DNA of 64,000 bases, from assembly GCA_000727475.1 (NCBI GenBank), contig KL647293.1:3266580-3330579 (forward strand), given 5' to 3'. Numbering within the stretch: position 1 is the first letter of the stretch; each line of letters begins with the position of its first letter. Positions 22,566 through 33,241 of this stretch are shown piece by piece. A model generated the notes under the pieces. The model made no database searches. It was not told the origin of the DNA and saw only the letters and a list, made by a program, of their open reading frames with translations. The position numbers and the translations under genes were made by a program. The DNA comes from Sarcocystis neurona. Lineage: Eukaryota; Apicomplexa; Conoidasida; Eucoccidiorida; Sarcocystidae.

Positions 22566-25500
22566 CGTGTGTATCTTTTTCTGTAATCGTCTGTGTCTTT
22601 ACACGACCTTCTATCTGTTTGTGTAGGAGTCTCTCTCCGTTTCTCTCTGTACATATCGCACACATAGGTCTGCACTTCCCATGTATTAATAGGTAAACAT
22701 ATATGTGCGCCTGTGAAAGTGTATTCAGACATATACGCCTAGACATACATGCCCGAGTGTATGGGCGTTTCCTGCGGCTTACTGGGGAACGTGTCCTGCT
22801 TTCCTACATTTCTGCATGCAAGGAGACAGCAGGAGAATGGACGCCGCTCTTGTCTATAACGCTATGGAGCGTCGCAGAGGCACACACACAGACACAGACA
22901 CATGTATGGACGTAGACTTCGGGCAACTTGTACGTCTGCCCCTGCATATATATTGAACTCCGTAGAAAGTTACGAAGACTGTTGAAGTGGCGCATGGGGC
23001 CTATCGAATGTCGTGCTTACACAAAGGAGACGGGTTTGTGCGTGTACCACATATGTGTGTATGTATGTATATGTGTGGAAGAAGCGTGCTCCTGATACAA
23101 CGTCATACTCACACAGACGAGACGGGTGTGGACGTGTGCAACATACACATATACGCATATATTTGTGTATATGGAGGATACACGCTGCGAATACACGTGC
23201 TGCTGTGGTGTCGCCTGGAATTTTCTGTGTCTGCCTGCCGTTCGCTGTCTTGTTGCGTCTCGCGTTTTGTATTGCACCGCGACAGATGCACGGGTACGCC
23301 TGCTACATTGCATGGCTGAAAACATCGTCTGCTTATCTCCGCGTACGCAGCGCGACGTGGTGTGCTGGATTCCCGCAGACACATGAAAAAGTGAAAAAGT
23401 TGCATGTGTCCATGTACATATATATATTGGTGAGCGCACTGCTTCCTTCGACTCTTCCTCTCTCCTTGGTGGCTGTCGTGTTGGCGAGTCGCACGCCGTC
23501 GAGTCGCTGAGCGAATTGCGCGGGACAGACAGCAGTTGCCGCAGAAGCTCAACGTAGTCATTCGTTGAACTTCTGGCGATGCGCCTGTGTCTCTATCTAC
23601 GAATCTCTGTATGTATATGCAGGTGTCAGCGCCTGCCTGAGGTGTATACGTGCATACTGGGTCGTTCTGTGGTGCTCGTGAAGTGTACGTACACTTCAAC
23701 TCTTTCGCAGTGACTACACGTCGTCCGGTGTTTGTACACCGGGACGCTGTTTCTGTGTGCTCCGCGTGTGTGCACTCCCCACTTCCACGTCCGTGCTGAG
23801 CACCAGTCCTTGGGTGTACGTACACCGCGTTTCGCCTTCTACGTATCCGCGTGGACGGCGTACGTACGCCACACATCCGTCTACGCGAGGGTGTGCCTGC
23901 ACGTGATTTGCATGTGCGCGGACACGGACACCACCTCGCTTCTTCCTGGACGTGGGTGCGCAGCGCTCGGGGCGTACGTACACCGCGTTTCCGGGTGGGT
24001 GTGTACGTACGCCTCTCGTCTCTTTGCTGCACCCCCATGGACGCTGCGGACACGAGGGCGAACGACGCTTGTTTTCTCTCGAGGTGTACGTCTTCTAGCT
24101 TTCTCATGAGGCTGCTTGTGCTGCTCCTGCTGATTCTTTCTGCTCCATCCCCTGCGGCTGTTGCACCCGCGGCGGCTGCTGCACCCGCGGCGGCTGCTGC
24201 ACACCCTGCGGCAGCTGCAGCCCGTGCGTTTGCTGCATTTCTTTCACTGCTGCTGGTTCCGCCGCTGCTGTGGCTGTTTCTGCTCCGCAGCTCACGAAGC
24301 TTGCGCAGGTGTTGGTGAAGGAGAAGCAGCTGAAAACGAAGGAAGCAAGAGGGATCACGACGATTGTGAGTATCAACAGGTCTCTGCAGTTGTACCGCTC
24401 GTACACTCCGTTAACTGATAAGCAGAAGAAGCGGGCCGCGCAGCGTGCCGCCGCTGCTGCTGCTGCTGCCGACCGGACGCCAGGCGCAGCAGTGGAAGGA
24501 GGGAGCGCAGCAGCGGCTGGTGTAGCAACACGAGAGGCGCAGCCGCAGCAAGAGACACAGCACAAGTCTAGCGGAGGAGTTGCTGCGGACGCAGGAGAAG
24601 GGGACAGAAGCGCTCCCTCGAAGAAAGAAGGTAGGCGGCAGGCGCGGACGCTGGCAGCAGGAGCCCGCCCAAATATCAGCCTAAGCAGGAGCGGAAAAAG
24701 AAGCAGGGGCGATGCGGCAGGAAGACCAGCAGCAGCAGCACGAACGCGACAGCAAAGATTAGCGCAGGGAATGACCTGCTTGAGAGCGATAGCGCAGGAC
24801 CCGCGACGTAGGTGTACCCCACAGCAGGGGGAGCAGCAGCAGCCAGGTGCACACACGCCAGCTGCAGCAGACGCAGCACCGGAGAACGGCGCGTCCTGGC
24901 GCGCGGAATGCGTTCGTAGCAGCAGCAGGGGGGGGAGCAGCAGAACGGAGAAGAATAGAAGAGAGAGAAAAGTTTTCTTCTCTCTTGGTTTCTTGTGTGG
25001 TATTGCAGGGGCGGTGGTGCTGGAGTTCTGGCGGCCGGCGTCCCGGCTCGTCGACATTTTCGATGCTGTCAACACCCCGTGCACCAAGTAAGAGCGAGCA
25101 GCAACGCATTTGTTACCTGCGCGCGCATTTCGCTGCTTTTTCACACTTCCTCAGAAACGTCGCGCGTACGTCTCTCTCCCCGTCCTTCCATCGCGGCTTC
25201 GACGCAGCTGGACATGTATCTACTAGCGCCCATATCTTGACGTTTCTCTCTTTTCACGTGTATATTTACGTACGCGTGCGGCAGGCGCGTGCTCTCCGGT
25301 TCTCCGTACACACGAATAAGTGAAGTTGGCTGTCAGCCTCATCAACGTGACCCGCTGAAATAAAGCATTTTGTTTAACGGTGAAGAGAAATATAGAAGTA
25401 ATTCGTCTCGCTCGATGTCGAGGTGTACGCACCGCTACGTCTACGTGAAGGTTTTGTTCTTCGTCTGCGCAGCTTCTTCTTTGCTTACGCTCCCCCCTAC

Positions 25501-26597
25501 AGGTCTGCGGACGACGCAGCAAGCAGAAAAATGCAGCGTTTTTCACCGTCCGTCTCAGTAACCGTAAACACGCGTTCATCTATATATGTACTTTCAAATA
25601 CACCTGTATCTATACCTATCTAGCCGTCTATCTATCTATATGTATGTCAATCGCCGTGTCTGTATATGTGTATATATGTGTGTGTGTGTATGTTGGCAAC
25701 TGGCACGTTTGCTCCCTAGAGTGATCTCTATGTACGACCTAGCGATTGCTGTTCGATTTCTCCGCGTTCTTGTGGAATCGCTTGTATATATATATACATA
25801 TATATATACATATATATATAGGGGAAGTGCTCTGCTTCACAGGCGGGTTCTTCCGTGTGCCCGTCGGCTTATGCGTAAGAAAAGGGAGCGAAAGGCGCAG
25901 CTCCAGAAAGTGTCGAAGGTTCCCCGTTCAGAAATACATCTTCCCGAAGTTTCTTCATATCCGCGGCTCTGGAGCGCTTCATTTCAATATACGCATACAC
26001 TTTTGTATACACATATACATATATGTATATTTATATAGACGCGGCTATCCGAATTAAAGTGCCCATCTACAAACACCCGTACACATTTATACATGCATGC
26101 ATACATATATATATTTATATTAATATATTTCTACATTAGGATTACATGCACACATACAAATTGAAATTCCTGTGCATATATATATTTACACGCGTGCATA
26201 CAAAATTACAATTATTACATATATAGTAGATAGTATACGTATACACGCATACACACAGACTGTAACTCCCTACACATATGCATATGTATATATATATATA
26301 CATAGGCATACATACAGATCGAAATTTATGCATATATATATATATATGTAAACATGTATATATATATATGTATACATGTATATATATATCTATGTATACA
26401 TATATATATATATGTACGCGCATACATTCAGACTGAAATCTGTATGCGGCTATACAGAAGGTTTTTATTTACAGAACACATACATGTGTATGAGTGCCTA
26501 CGTGCGTATTTGCGTAGGCGCACGTAAGTATTTACGTAGGCGTATGCATACGTACATACATATATCTACATTTGCGTAAACACACACATCTCTACGA

Positions 26598-26629
<32 letters not shown>

Positions 26630-28131
26630 TTACATGTATACATATATATATATATATATTTACAATTCTACGCGTGTGGACAAGAACGGGCATCGGCTCT
26701 GCTGTTTGTTGTTGCAGGGAGACGTTTTTTACGATGGCGGAATGCAGAGAAGTTCTGACGAAGTACCTTTCCCTGCTCGAGCAAGGCACGAGTTCTTCTT
26801 CTTCCTCTTCTTCGTCGTCTTGTGTACTTCCTGCTGCGCCTTCCTCCTCCACGGCAGCTGCTGCAGCAGACGCTGCTTGCGCCGGTGCGACTGCGGGTAC
26901 TCTTGCTGACGAGTCGGACGACGCGTTTTTCTCGTGTGGTCCTGCCGTGCAGCAGCAGCGTCTGCAGTCCAGCAGCAGCCACAGCAACAGCAGCAGCAAG
27001 AGCAACAGCAGCAACAACAGCAACAGTACGCGTGGAGATACAGTAGCCCTGGATGGCCTGCTGAAAGCTGCATGTAAGCCGACTTGACCAGCAGCTTTGC
27101 AGAAAAAAATACTGATGAGTATATATACATATATGTGTAATAACGTGTGTGTACAGGCACGGTTGCTTGGACCTCCGTCTCCTTCTCTGCCTCTGTCGTA
27201 TTATACATATATATGTATATAGATATGTTTGTATGTGTAAACAATTGTGTATGCGTGGAAGCGTACCTCCCTGTACCTGTACACATATGTAAAGAAACAA
27301 GTTTAAGATATATGTATGTATATGTATATATGTTTGCAGCAGCAGACAGGTCATATATATATATGAACAACAGACATCTACTCATTGCTGATCAGCTGTC
27401 GGTGCTGCTGTTGCTCTGGAGTGATACCTTCGTGCTGCTCCTTGTGACGCGTCTTGTGCTGCTGTTGCTGCTGCACTTATTTTTCGGGCCTTTGCCGCCT
27501 GTCATCCCGCTGCCGCTGGTGTGGCTGCTGCCGCTTCTCCTGCCTTATCTCGACTGTCTAGGTGCGTCTTCTGCTTCTGTGGCTGCCGCTGCTGTGGTTG
27601 CTGTTGCTGCTGTTGGTATTCCTGAAGGCGTTTCCGCTGCCGGTGATACTCCTGCATGCACGCGCGCTGCTGTCTCTGCCACTGCTGTTGCTCGCGTTGC
27701 TATTTTCAGAGCTGTTGCTTCTGAGCAGGCCTTGCCGTTGCTGCTGACACTGCTGCACGCGCCCCCGCTGCTGTCTCTCCTAAAATGTTGTTGCTGGTGT
27801 TGCTTGTCTTTGCTGCAGTGCTTGGGTGCGAGGAAGGCGGTGGCGCAGGAGCAGCGAAGACAGGAGGAGCAGCAGCAGCTGCAGCACCCGTTAGGATGAA
27901 AAAGGAAGAGCTTTTCTCGCGGTGGAGACAACACTTGCAGCCCTGCTACGCTGTTGTGCCTGCAAGTGGCTCTATTGATGTCAAATCTTTGAAAATCACG
28001 TACGTCTCATGTTTTTTGATATACCGCCAGTCCCACAGACACACCAAGCATAAACTGAACTACACACATCCGTGTCTCTTCCGTCTCGCTACATATGCAG
28101 TCATATATAATTATACGTGGTGCGTCTACAC

Positions 28132-28168
<37 letters not shown>

Positions 28169-31100
28169 CTGGTAGTAGGGATATGTGGATGTCTCCCTAA
28201 TTGACAGCAGATATGCACATGTATAGAACCACACGCTGCTAGTGCTCCACACATATGTGTAAATACGTGTAGATATAATATAGGTATCTAAAACCTACGT
28301 ATATCTAGATAGATCAAATGCTTGTACGTTCGTGTTTATGTATATACGCATATATACACGTATGTACACAACTACAACGTACGTATTCCAATATGAACTT
28401 CATATACGTATATGTGCATATATAAACATATATACGTATGTGGAAACGTATAAGGTGCGGTCTACAGTATACATATATATATATATTTATGGACTATACG
28501 TTTATGCCTGTAGGTTTATGTAATGTAACTTATGCGTTCGGGTAGGTATATATATATATATATGTAAAATACACATGCCGAGAAGTATACATACGTGCGG
28601 CCCTGCTGGAAACGGCGGCTGTTTCTTGACAGGGAAAATGTGGAACGCTCCGTGCTGCACCGGTACGGCATACGAGAATGCCCATACGCAGGCGCGTACA
28701 TTTTGACACGTTTTCATTGTCTACTTATATTTATGTGAATGTGTGACTACCGTAATATACACTTATTTTAATTTGTCTGTGTCTCTCTCTCTGTACATAT
28801 ATATGTAAGCAGGTGAACGCATGGTCTTGGTGGATCCCTGTGTTCCTGTTGACTGCTTCCGCATTTTTGTTTGCTGGCGCTTCTGCAGCAAAGGGACATG
28901 GCAGCCGGTGAAGATTTATGTGGAAAACCGAGGAGGGCGGAAGCACCTGACTTACGTCGTGTGAGTACTTTATTTTTCTGTGGCGAACAAACGTCTGTGA
29001 ATGTCCCTCACTTGCTCCGCCCCTGCTGCAGCCCGAAAGTGCCACGCTCTCTTCTCGATTCCCTCGTCTTTTCTCAACTAAGAGGCGAAGTTTACGGGGC
29101 GAAGAGCTCGCCGCACCGCGCCGAGCGATGCTTTTTCTGACGACGTCGAAGGTCCTGCAACACCTGTGGAGAGCCGCCTTCGCAGGGTTGGCAGAAGAAG
29201 TGTCTGTGTCTGTCTGTTCGTTGCTTCTGTATAGTCTCAAAAGTGGAAGGGGTAGCGATTGTGGTTGTTGGGCGCCGCTACGTAAATAGCCGTACCAGTG
29301 CTCTGCGTCGGTTAGATACGTGAATTGCGCGCACCATAACCCGAATATTTTCGTGTAGCTGTCCTTGCCTCCTTTCTTCGTTTCTTTTTGCGTCTCCCGC
29401 CTTCCCTATGCGTGTGCCTACACGTGTGTGTACATAGTGTTAAAGGGTTGCTTTCCAGAGGTATACACCTGTCGATGTATACCTCTCTGATAGATACTGC
29501 GTAGAGAGGCGTATACCCCGCACCTACCGATACACAAGAGTTGAACACCTCACCTGTGCGAGTATGGGCACATATACACACACACAAAATTGCGTGTCCT
29601 CATAGATATAAACAATATTTATTTAGAGAGACGCACAGACGGTCGGTTGTTGGTAAATGCTAGAATATGACTCCTTTCAGGTTTCCACACACAGTCAGAG
29701 AGACAGACGGAAGAGGAAAGAAAGGGATATTTTCATGGATATGTACGTATACACGAAGACATAGCGGACCACCTTCACGCGTCAGCGGCTGTACCTGTGT
29801 GAACACCTTCTTCTTGGTGACTTTCTACGGAAATTCTACTTTGTGCGCGTGGAAAGTAGAAGAACGGTTGTGTTGAGAGTTTTCCCGCTGCCCTTTGAAC
29901 GTCCAGTCCTCGCGTTGTCAAATTCCTTTTGCTTCTTCTTTTCACCGCATCCTATTTGTGGGGTTACTTCAGCGCTTCTGGTCCTCTTCTTCGGAATTCT
30001 TTCTACCCACTTTTTCTGTACAGGAGTTCCCCCTTCACAGAAGGAGGATGCTAGTAGACCCCTCTGCCTACTCTGTATATATGTGTGTGTGTCTATCCAT
30101 ACATTTGTGTATAACTGCGTTTTGTCGTCTTCTGGTTCTCTATTTCGCTATGTACGTATATGTGCCTCCCTCACTGTTTGTCCATCTCCTTTCTTAGTAG
30201 TTGGCGCGTCGAGTTTTTTGACTTTTTGCCACACAGGGTTCTCCACCATTTTTGCTGCTGGCTACGCACAGCGCAGACGTTTTTTCTCAGATCAGTTGAA
30301 TTCCGTTTGAAACATTTCTATCTTTGTGCCGAGGGAAGATGGTTGCCGCTGTGCGAGTATACTACGTGTTTCTTGTCGTCTCTTCTCGTTTACGCCAGAA
30401 AAATTCACTAAAACGCATAGTCGTTGCTTCTCAACACCTTTGGTGCATTTCTTTGTCTCAGAAATACCTTTTTCCGCTTGTGTTCTTACGTCCTGTGTCC
30501 TTCTTCTTTCTCTCGACCGCCCTAGGAGAATGTGGGTGAACTCTGGGAAAGAAAGGAAAACGAAAGAGTTGCAGAAAACCAGAGTACTCCACCAGAATTC
30601 GTGTTTTTAAAACAGAATGTACAAAAAGCTGCCTGGCGCCCACGCCTGTTGCCGGTTAACTAGATCACGACCGACTTGTATGTGCGTCCACATGCACGCG
30701 CGCAGCAGGTGCTGCGCTGTTGACATTCGAAAGGCTTGTGGCTCCCGTACGAACCTTTCCTCACCATCTGCGGCGTCTTTTTTGGTTTTTCTCCCGCGTT
30801 TGCCGACGAAAGTTTCTGTCACTATCCTTTTTCCCTTCTTTTCTTCTCGTCTGTGTGGGATGAATCTTCCACTCTTTGCCCTCGTCGCGTCCCCTTTCTT
30901 CTTGTCTCTTTCCAGCACCATCCTATCCGTTCTCCTCACGCTCATGTATGTAAATGTGTGCGTACAGAATTCACAAGGGCACAAATTGGTGTGTGTATCA
31001 GCTGCAGAGCTATCACACTTGTGTATGTATTTCAAGGGTGTACAAATGTGCCATATGTGGGTGTTTTCGTCTTTCTTCGGTCCGCCTCCCTGTTACTGCG

Positions 31101-32171
31101 TCTTCGTGCCTCGTGTACTTTTTCCCTTATGTGCACATGTATTACAGAGGCCTCCGCACATTTCTTATCAATCCCAAGAGTGTCGCCGAATACTTGCAGA
31201 AGAAACTCGCCTGTGCAGCGTCTACGGTGACGCTCCCAGGGCAGAAAGAATCGACTGGCGTCTGTCTGCAGGTAATTTTTCTGAAAACGTGCTGCTCTTG
31301 CTGCCCTGTTGCTGATGCTGTTGCGTGTCCGGCTGTCACTGCTGACAGCGGGTGCTGCTGCTGCTGCGCTCCGGGTGCTGCTGCGGTGCTGATGCTGCTG
31401 GCGCTGGTCTCGGGCTGCTGCTGTCGCTGCGCTGCGTTTCTTGCTGCGGGCTCAAAACGACTGCTGGCCGCGACTGTCTTACTGTTAGCAAGGACTGCGT
31501 CCGTCGGTGTCTACCTTGTCTTCCAACCCCGCACGCGCGGCTTCTGCATTGGAGCGCAGCAGGGGAAAACTCTGGGAAGGTCTGCGCCGTGCGCTTGTGC
31601 GTTTCCCTTCACACATTATCACGCTGGCAACTAGGTGTGCTCCACTGCTCGCGACGGAACGGCAAAAGCTGCTCCTGAAATTCTACGTGAATGCTTTGAC
31701 GAAGGGGTGCTTAGACTCATCTCTGCCTATCCGCGTGCCAGCCGCGGGAGATTTTCGCCGTTGACTTACCGATCGACACGTTCGTATGAAAACTGTTGTC
31801 CTTGTTTTCCTGTCAGTTTAGTGTCCGTGTGTCTAACTAGGTGTGAGATAGTCGAGAAATTAGTTTATTGATTTGTGTATGTTCCTGCCCACGTTTTTAT
31901 GTGTTTACTGTTCGTACATCGGGCACCTACAAATGTACACGTGTGTGAGCTCGTGCAAAGTGGGGTGCATGGTGTTCTTCGATGCGCTGGAGGAGGGGCT
32001 TCAGTTTTTCTGTGGTCACCACGCGCTCTTGTGTGTGACTTACGCTTGCAGGGTAGCGTGGCCGGACCAGTTGCTGACGTGTTGGTCTCGCATTTCAAGC
32101 TGCAGCGACGATACATTGACGTAGATTTAAAGAAGACTTCTCCTCCTACTACCAAAACGTCGAAAAAGTAG
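13149..32171 (+). CDS. eIF2D (ligatin)-like translation initiation factor, 14 exons, complete
   Basis: eIF2D delivers initiator tRNA in a GTP-independent way and helps recycle 40S subunits; it acts in the cytosol. Exons: 13149-13210, 13908-14331, 14721-15250, 17177-17290, 18656-19526, 21430-21521, 21990-22224, 24291-24630, 25009-25087, 26718-27073, 27819-27999, 28889-28960, 31148-31271, 32052-32171. All introns are GT-AG, all phases agree, and the joined frame is 3600 nt (1199 residues plus TAG). Domain order is that of the family: N-terminal MFRKKPAIG module, PUA domain with GADLMLPG (189-196) and YPFAVGVAAV, winged helix with LRKSSFKK|LTKLAQVL, SWIB/MDM2 region with FWRPASRLVDIFDAV, C-terminal SUI1 domain. 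The human protein has 584 residues; the excess here is Ala/Gln/Ser/Glu-rich insertions coded by triplets, mainly in exons 3, 5, 8 and 10. The start of exon 7 (21990) is the least certain boundary. Confidence 0.9.
13211..13907 (+). repeat. eIF2D intron 1, AT-dinucleotide rich
   Basis: From 13430 to 13870 the intron is almost pure alternating TA/TG/CA sequence with several TA runs of 14-20 bases, ending at the acceptor GTTTAG. Confidence 0.7.
13908..14331 (+). CDS. exon 2 of eIF2D-like gene
   Basis: Completes the Arg codon and encodes RLREQVLRSF...DLLLPSKE, an Ala/Gln/Ser linker, then CVYFCKNEPLFFEVNGLLVP, the counterpart of the VYVSGGNPILFELEK segment before the PUA domain. Ends in phase 0 at TCC|GTAAGT. 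Confidence 0.87.
14332..14720 (+). repeat. eIF2D intron 2: CAG block followed by CTG block
   Basis: CAG-type triplets occupy about 14357-14460 and CTG-type triplets about 14483-14710, the latter running to the acceptor TACTACAG. The two halves are complementary in sense. Confidence 0.8.
14721..15250 (+). CDS. exon 3 of eIF2D-like gene (PUA domain)
   Basis: Encodes LYALWSTPAALPTF and GADLMLPGILWPL of the PUA domain, then a Gln-rich insertion of roughly 110 residues, then RGSLWAIRTAGN. Ends in phase 2 at AACAA|GTGAGG; the codon is completed to Lys by the next exon. Confidence 0.88.
15251..17176 (+). repeat. eIF2D intron 3: long CAG block, assembly gap, CTG/TTC block
   Basis: CAG/CAA/CGG-type repeats run from the donor to about 16240 and are interrupted by the N gap. 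CTG- and CTT-rich sequence follows from about 16380 to the acceptor GTTGCAG. Confidence 0.8.
15631..16111. other. assembly gap (481 N)
   Basis: Unsequenced or unassembled stretch inside the CAG-repeat block of eIF2D intron 3. Both flanks are the same CAG/CAA repeat, so the true length is unknown. Confidence 1.
17177..17290 (+). CDS. exon 4 of eIF2D-like gene (end of PUA domain)
   Basis: Encodes YPFAVGVAAVDAPSLQQL and KGKAVEVLHFFGDGL, matching the family block PVAIGVAAM...GRGFSVLHTYQDHLW. Ends in phase 2 at CTTTG|GTCAGT and is completed to Trp by exon 5. Confidence 0.9.
17291..18655 (+). repeat. eIF2D intron 4, AT-rich microsatellite
   Basis: Pyrimidine-rich to 17880, then TA/TG/CA alternating DNA to 18630. 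At about 18330-18600 a CAACATATATAAATATA block recurs three times at diverged spacing. Confidence 0.65.
18656..19526 (+). CDS. exon 5 of eIF2D-like gene (low-complexity linker)
   Basis: The frame completes Trp and continues QLGSQRAPNECFNLKEIKEG, then 270 residues rich in Ala, Thr, Glu and Ser, ending KSWMSQQ in phase 0 at CAG|GTACCT. It replaces the poorly conserved linker between the PUA and winged-helix domains. Confidence 0.8.
19527..21429 (+). repeat. eIF2D intron 5: CAG block, then CTG block
   Basis: CAG-type repeats lie at about 19560-19600 and 19870-20815, CTG-type repeats at 21195-21425 directly before the acceptor CCGCGCAG. AT-rich microsatellites at 19680-19860 and 20985-21015 separate them. 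Confidence 0.8.
21430..21521 (+). CDS. exon 6 of eIF2D-like gene (winged helix start)
   Basis: Encodes QMDLYLRLCCLEVLHGLPED and LLPLDLSALQ, the counterpart of MDELLQQCFLHALK...LPLL. Phase 2 at the donor CAGAG|GTGAGC. Confidence 0.88.
21990..22224 (+). CDS. exon 7 of eIF2D-like gene (winged helix)
   Basis: Encodes RIAAEAPGVYYEKFLPTAL, an Ala/Glu insertion and NVFVAPDLRKSSFKK, which matches LDIKKSSYKKLSKFL when joined to exon 8. The acceptor AAAAAG|T is chosen because it alone keeps phase; an earlier acceptor with a different reading cannot be ruled out. Donor AAG|GTAACC. Confidence 0.7.
23681..24013. repeat. cluster of five TACGTA-centred palindromes
   Basis: Copies at 23681-23696 (AAGTGTACGTACACTT), 23813-23826 (GGTGTACGTACACC), 23857-23870 (GGCGTACGTACGCC), 23971-23984 (GGCGTACGTACACC) and 24001-24013. 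Flanks are unrelated. The first three are perfect palindromes with different arm bases that stay paired. Confidence 0.85.
24159..24215 (+). repeat. 17-18 bp GC-rich minisatellite
   Basis: Three copies of a GCTGCTGCACCCGCGGC-like unit inside the acceptor-side CTG block of eIF2D intron 7. Confidence 0.7.
24291..24630 (+). CDS. exon 8 of eIF2D-like gene (winged helix end)
   Basis: Encodes LTKLAQVLVKEKQLKTKEA and ITTIVSINRSLQLYRSYTPL, the counterpart of LSKFLQQMQQEQIIQVKE, followed by an Ala/Glu-rich linker. The donor GAAG|GTAGGC (phase 1) is chosen because the acceptor of exon 9 is a strong pyrimidine-rich site in phase 1. Confidence 0.83.
25009..25087 (+). CDS. exon 9 of eIF2D-like gene (SWIB/MDM2 start)
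   Basis: Encodes AVVLEFWRPASRLVDIFDAV and NTPCT, matching the EFYKPSxKxxPIF segment at the start of the SWIB/MDM2 domain. Acceptor TATTGCAG, donor CCAA|GTAAGA, phase 2. Confidence 0.87.
25088..26717 (+). repeat. eIF2D intron 9, alternating AT/GT microsatellite
   Basis: From 25580 the intron is TA/TG/CA alternating DNA. A CATACA-CAGACTGAAATT-like block recurs about four times between 26140 and 26450. One G/C-richer stretch (25820-25980) was examined for an extra exon and not accepted. Confidence 0.65.
26718..27073 (+). CDS. exon 10 of eIF2D-like gene (SWIB/MDM2)
   Basis: Encodes KETFFTMAECREVLTKYLSL, a Ser/Ala/Asn insertion, and GDTVALDGLLKAA, which correspond to the EVRxIVxxYxxKNxL and LVxLDPLLxxAL blocks. 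Acceptor GTTGCAG, donor GCAT|GTAAGC, phase 1. Confidence 0.87.
27074..27818 (+). repeat. eIF2D intron 10: AT microsatellite, then CTG block
   Basis: AT-rich at 27115-27370, CTG-rich at 27400-27815 up to the acceptor TGCTGCAG. Confidence 0.7.
27819..27999 (+). CDS. exon 11 of eIF2D-like gene (SUI1 start)
   Basis: Encodes VRMKKEELFSRWRQHLQPCY and AVVPASGSIDVKSLKI, the beginning of the SUI1 domain after an Ala-rich linker. Ends in phase 2 at ATCAC|GTACGT. Confidence 0.9.
28000..28888 (+). repeat. eIF2D intron 11, strictly alternating pyrimidine-purine DNA
   Basis: From 28090 to 28570 pyrimidines and purines alternate almost without break, including TA runs at 28136-28164 and 28548-28563. Confidence 0.65.
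28889..28960 (+). CDS. exon 12 of eIF2D-like gene (SUI1 core)
   Basis: A 72-base exon coding KGTWQPVKIYVENRGGRKHL then TYVV, matching the KGxLxPIxIxxxxRxxxKxVTxV core of SUI1. Acceptor TTCTGCAG, donor CGT|GTGAGT, phase 2. Confidence 0.9.
28961..31147 (+). other. eIF2D intron 12, mostly unique pyrimidine-rich DNA
   Basis: The longest eIF2D intron (2187 bases). It has few triplets and few microsatellites and is T/C-rich after 29880. No exon was found in it. Confidence 0.6.
31148..31271 (+). CDS. exon 13 of eIF2D-like gene (SUI1)
   Basis: Encodes GLRTFLINPKSVAEYLQKKL and ACAASTVTLPGQKESTGVCL, matching LEAYGLDPYSVAAILQQRCQASTTV. Acceptor ATTACAG, donor CAG|GTAATT, phase 0. Confidence 0.9.
31272..32051 (+). 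other. eIF2D intron 13, CTG block on the donor side
   Basis: CTG-rich sequence at about 31300-31460 lies near the donor, the reverse of the usual arrangement in this window. The rest is unique sequence. Confidence 0.6.
32052..32171 (+). CDS. exon 14 of eIF2D-like gene (C terminus)
   Basis: Encodes GSVAGPVADVLVSHFKLQRR and YIDVDLKKTSPP plus a Lys/Thr tail, matching QGNQVxxLxxLLLExYxLPRKxI at the end of eIF2D. Stop TAG at 32169-32171. Confidence 0.9.
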   Translation, partial: GSVAGPVADVLVSHFKLQRRYIDVDLKKTSPPTTKTSKK

Positions 32172-33209
32172 TTTACTTGCATTGTAGATGTTTGTACAGC
32201 AGTGCAGCGTATATAAAAGTATATACTCCCTCCACTCGTGTATGTCGCTCCACACGCGGACGTAGGTACATTACACCTGTGCACAACGCTGAATCTCTAT
32301 ACGTACTTTTACGCATGTATTTACAGAGGCTATACGCAAGTGTAGCAGTATCGACTTCTGGGTTTTGGTCATGAAGATCAAAGACACGCCGGAGTTGAAC
32401 GCGGCTAGTTCTGCTACGGTCATTTGCCAAGATGAATTAAGCAGCATAGGGACACAGTTCAATGTTGCAAGCGTAACATTCCTTCTGACGTGCGTCAGTC
32501 GGTCAGTGCGCAGTCAAAGTAGACAAAATTGACGCAGAGCACTTACCGGCTTTTGAGCTGCAGGCAAGCGGTACAACACGAGTGCAAGCACTATAAAAAA
32601 TCATACAGTCGCACCGTGAGGCGCGCAGCAGCAGGAAACAAGGCGGTGAGAAAACGCATGCAGCCGACGCCGGAGGAGTAACAGAATCAACGAGGGCAGA
32701 CAGCAGCAGACCGGGAAGGCGGGGCTGCAGGAGCTGCTGCAGCGCGCATAGACTTATAAAATCACTGTGTCTGCGCCTAGTTACTTATACATGTATATAT
32801 ATATATATATACATATGTGATGCTTTGTGTATGCCATACGAGCGTTGTAGTGTTTTACGTGTCCACATATATATCCGTGGATAGCGTAGGTAGCTGCAGC
32901 AGACGGCGCAGTGGCAGAAGGGTATACTAGCAGCAGCTGCGACACCGGCAGCGGCAGGTACGACAAAAGACAGTGTGGCAGCAGCATCGAGGCGGGGGAG
33001 TGACGTGTTGTGCACGCAGCAGTTAGGCGGCTGTCCAAAGTAAAAAAGGCAATCCTCAGAGCGAAGCACACATGTAGTATGTGGCGGTATCCCAGGGAGG
33101 CTATGTTGTTTGCATAGTCGAGAGACACACGACAGTACTCCTGGCGCACGCGTGTTTAAGCGCTTGACGACTACTCAAGAGCAACAATTGGAAGTATTCC
33201 GTGTATTCG

Positions 33210-33241
33210 CCCTTTAGGGAGCTTTGCGCGCTTTAGCGCGC
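33210..33241. repeat. two adjacent inverted repeats with CTTTAG centres
   Basis: CCCTTTAGGG and, six bases on, GCGCGCTTTAGCGCGC. Both have perfect arms around a TT centre. They lie about 1.05 kb past the eIF2D stop codon. Confidence 0.7.

Larger units (their letters stand above)
22225..24290 (+). repeat. eIF2D intron 7: microsatellite, palindrome cluster, CTG block
   Basis: TA and CT runs at 22360-22720, two diverged copies of an about 80-bp CACATAT/ACGGGT block at 23020-23160, five palindromes at 23681-24013, and CTG/CGG-rich sequence at 24115-24285 before the acceptor CTCCGCAG. Confidence 0.7.

Noticed and set aside
25820..25985. Additional eIF2D exon between exons 9 and 10
   Set aside because: It is GC-richer than the intron around it and has open frames, but exon 9 joins exon 10 in phase without it and no SWIB residues match.
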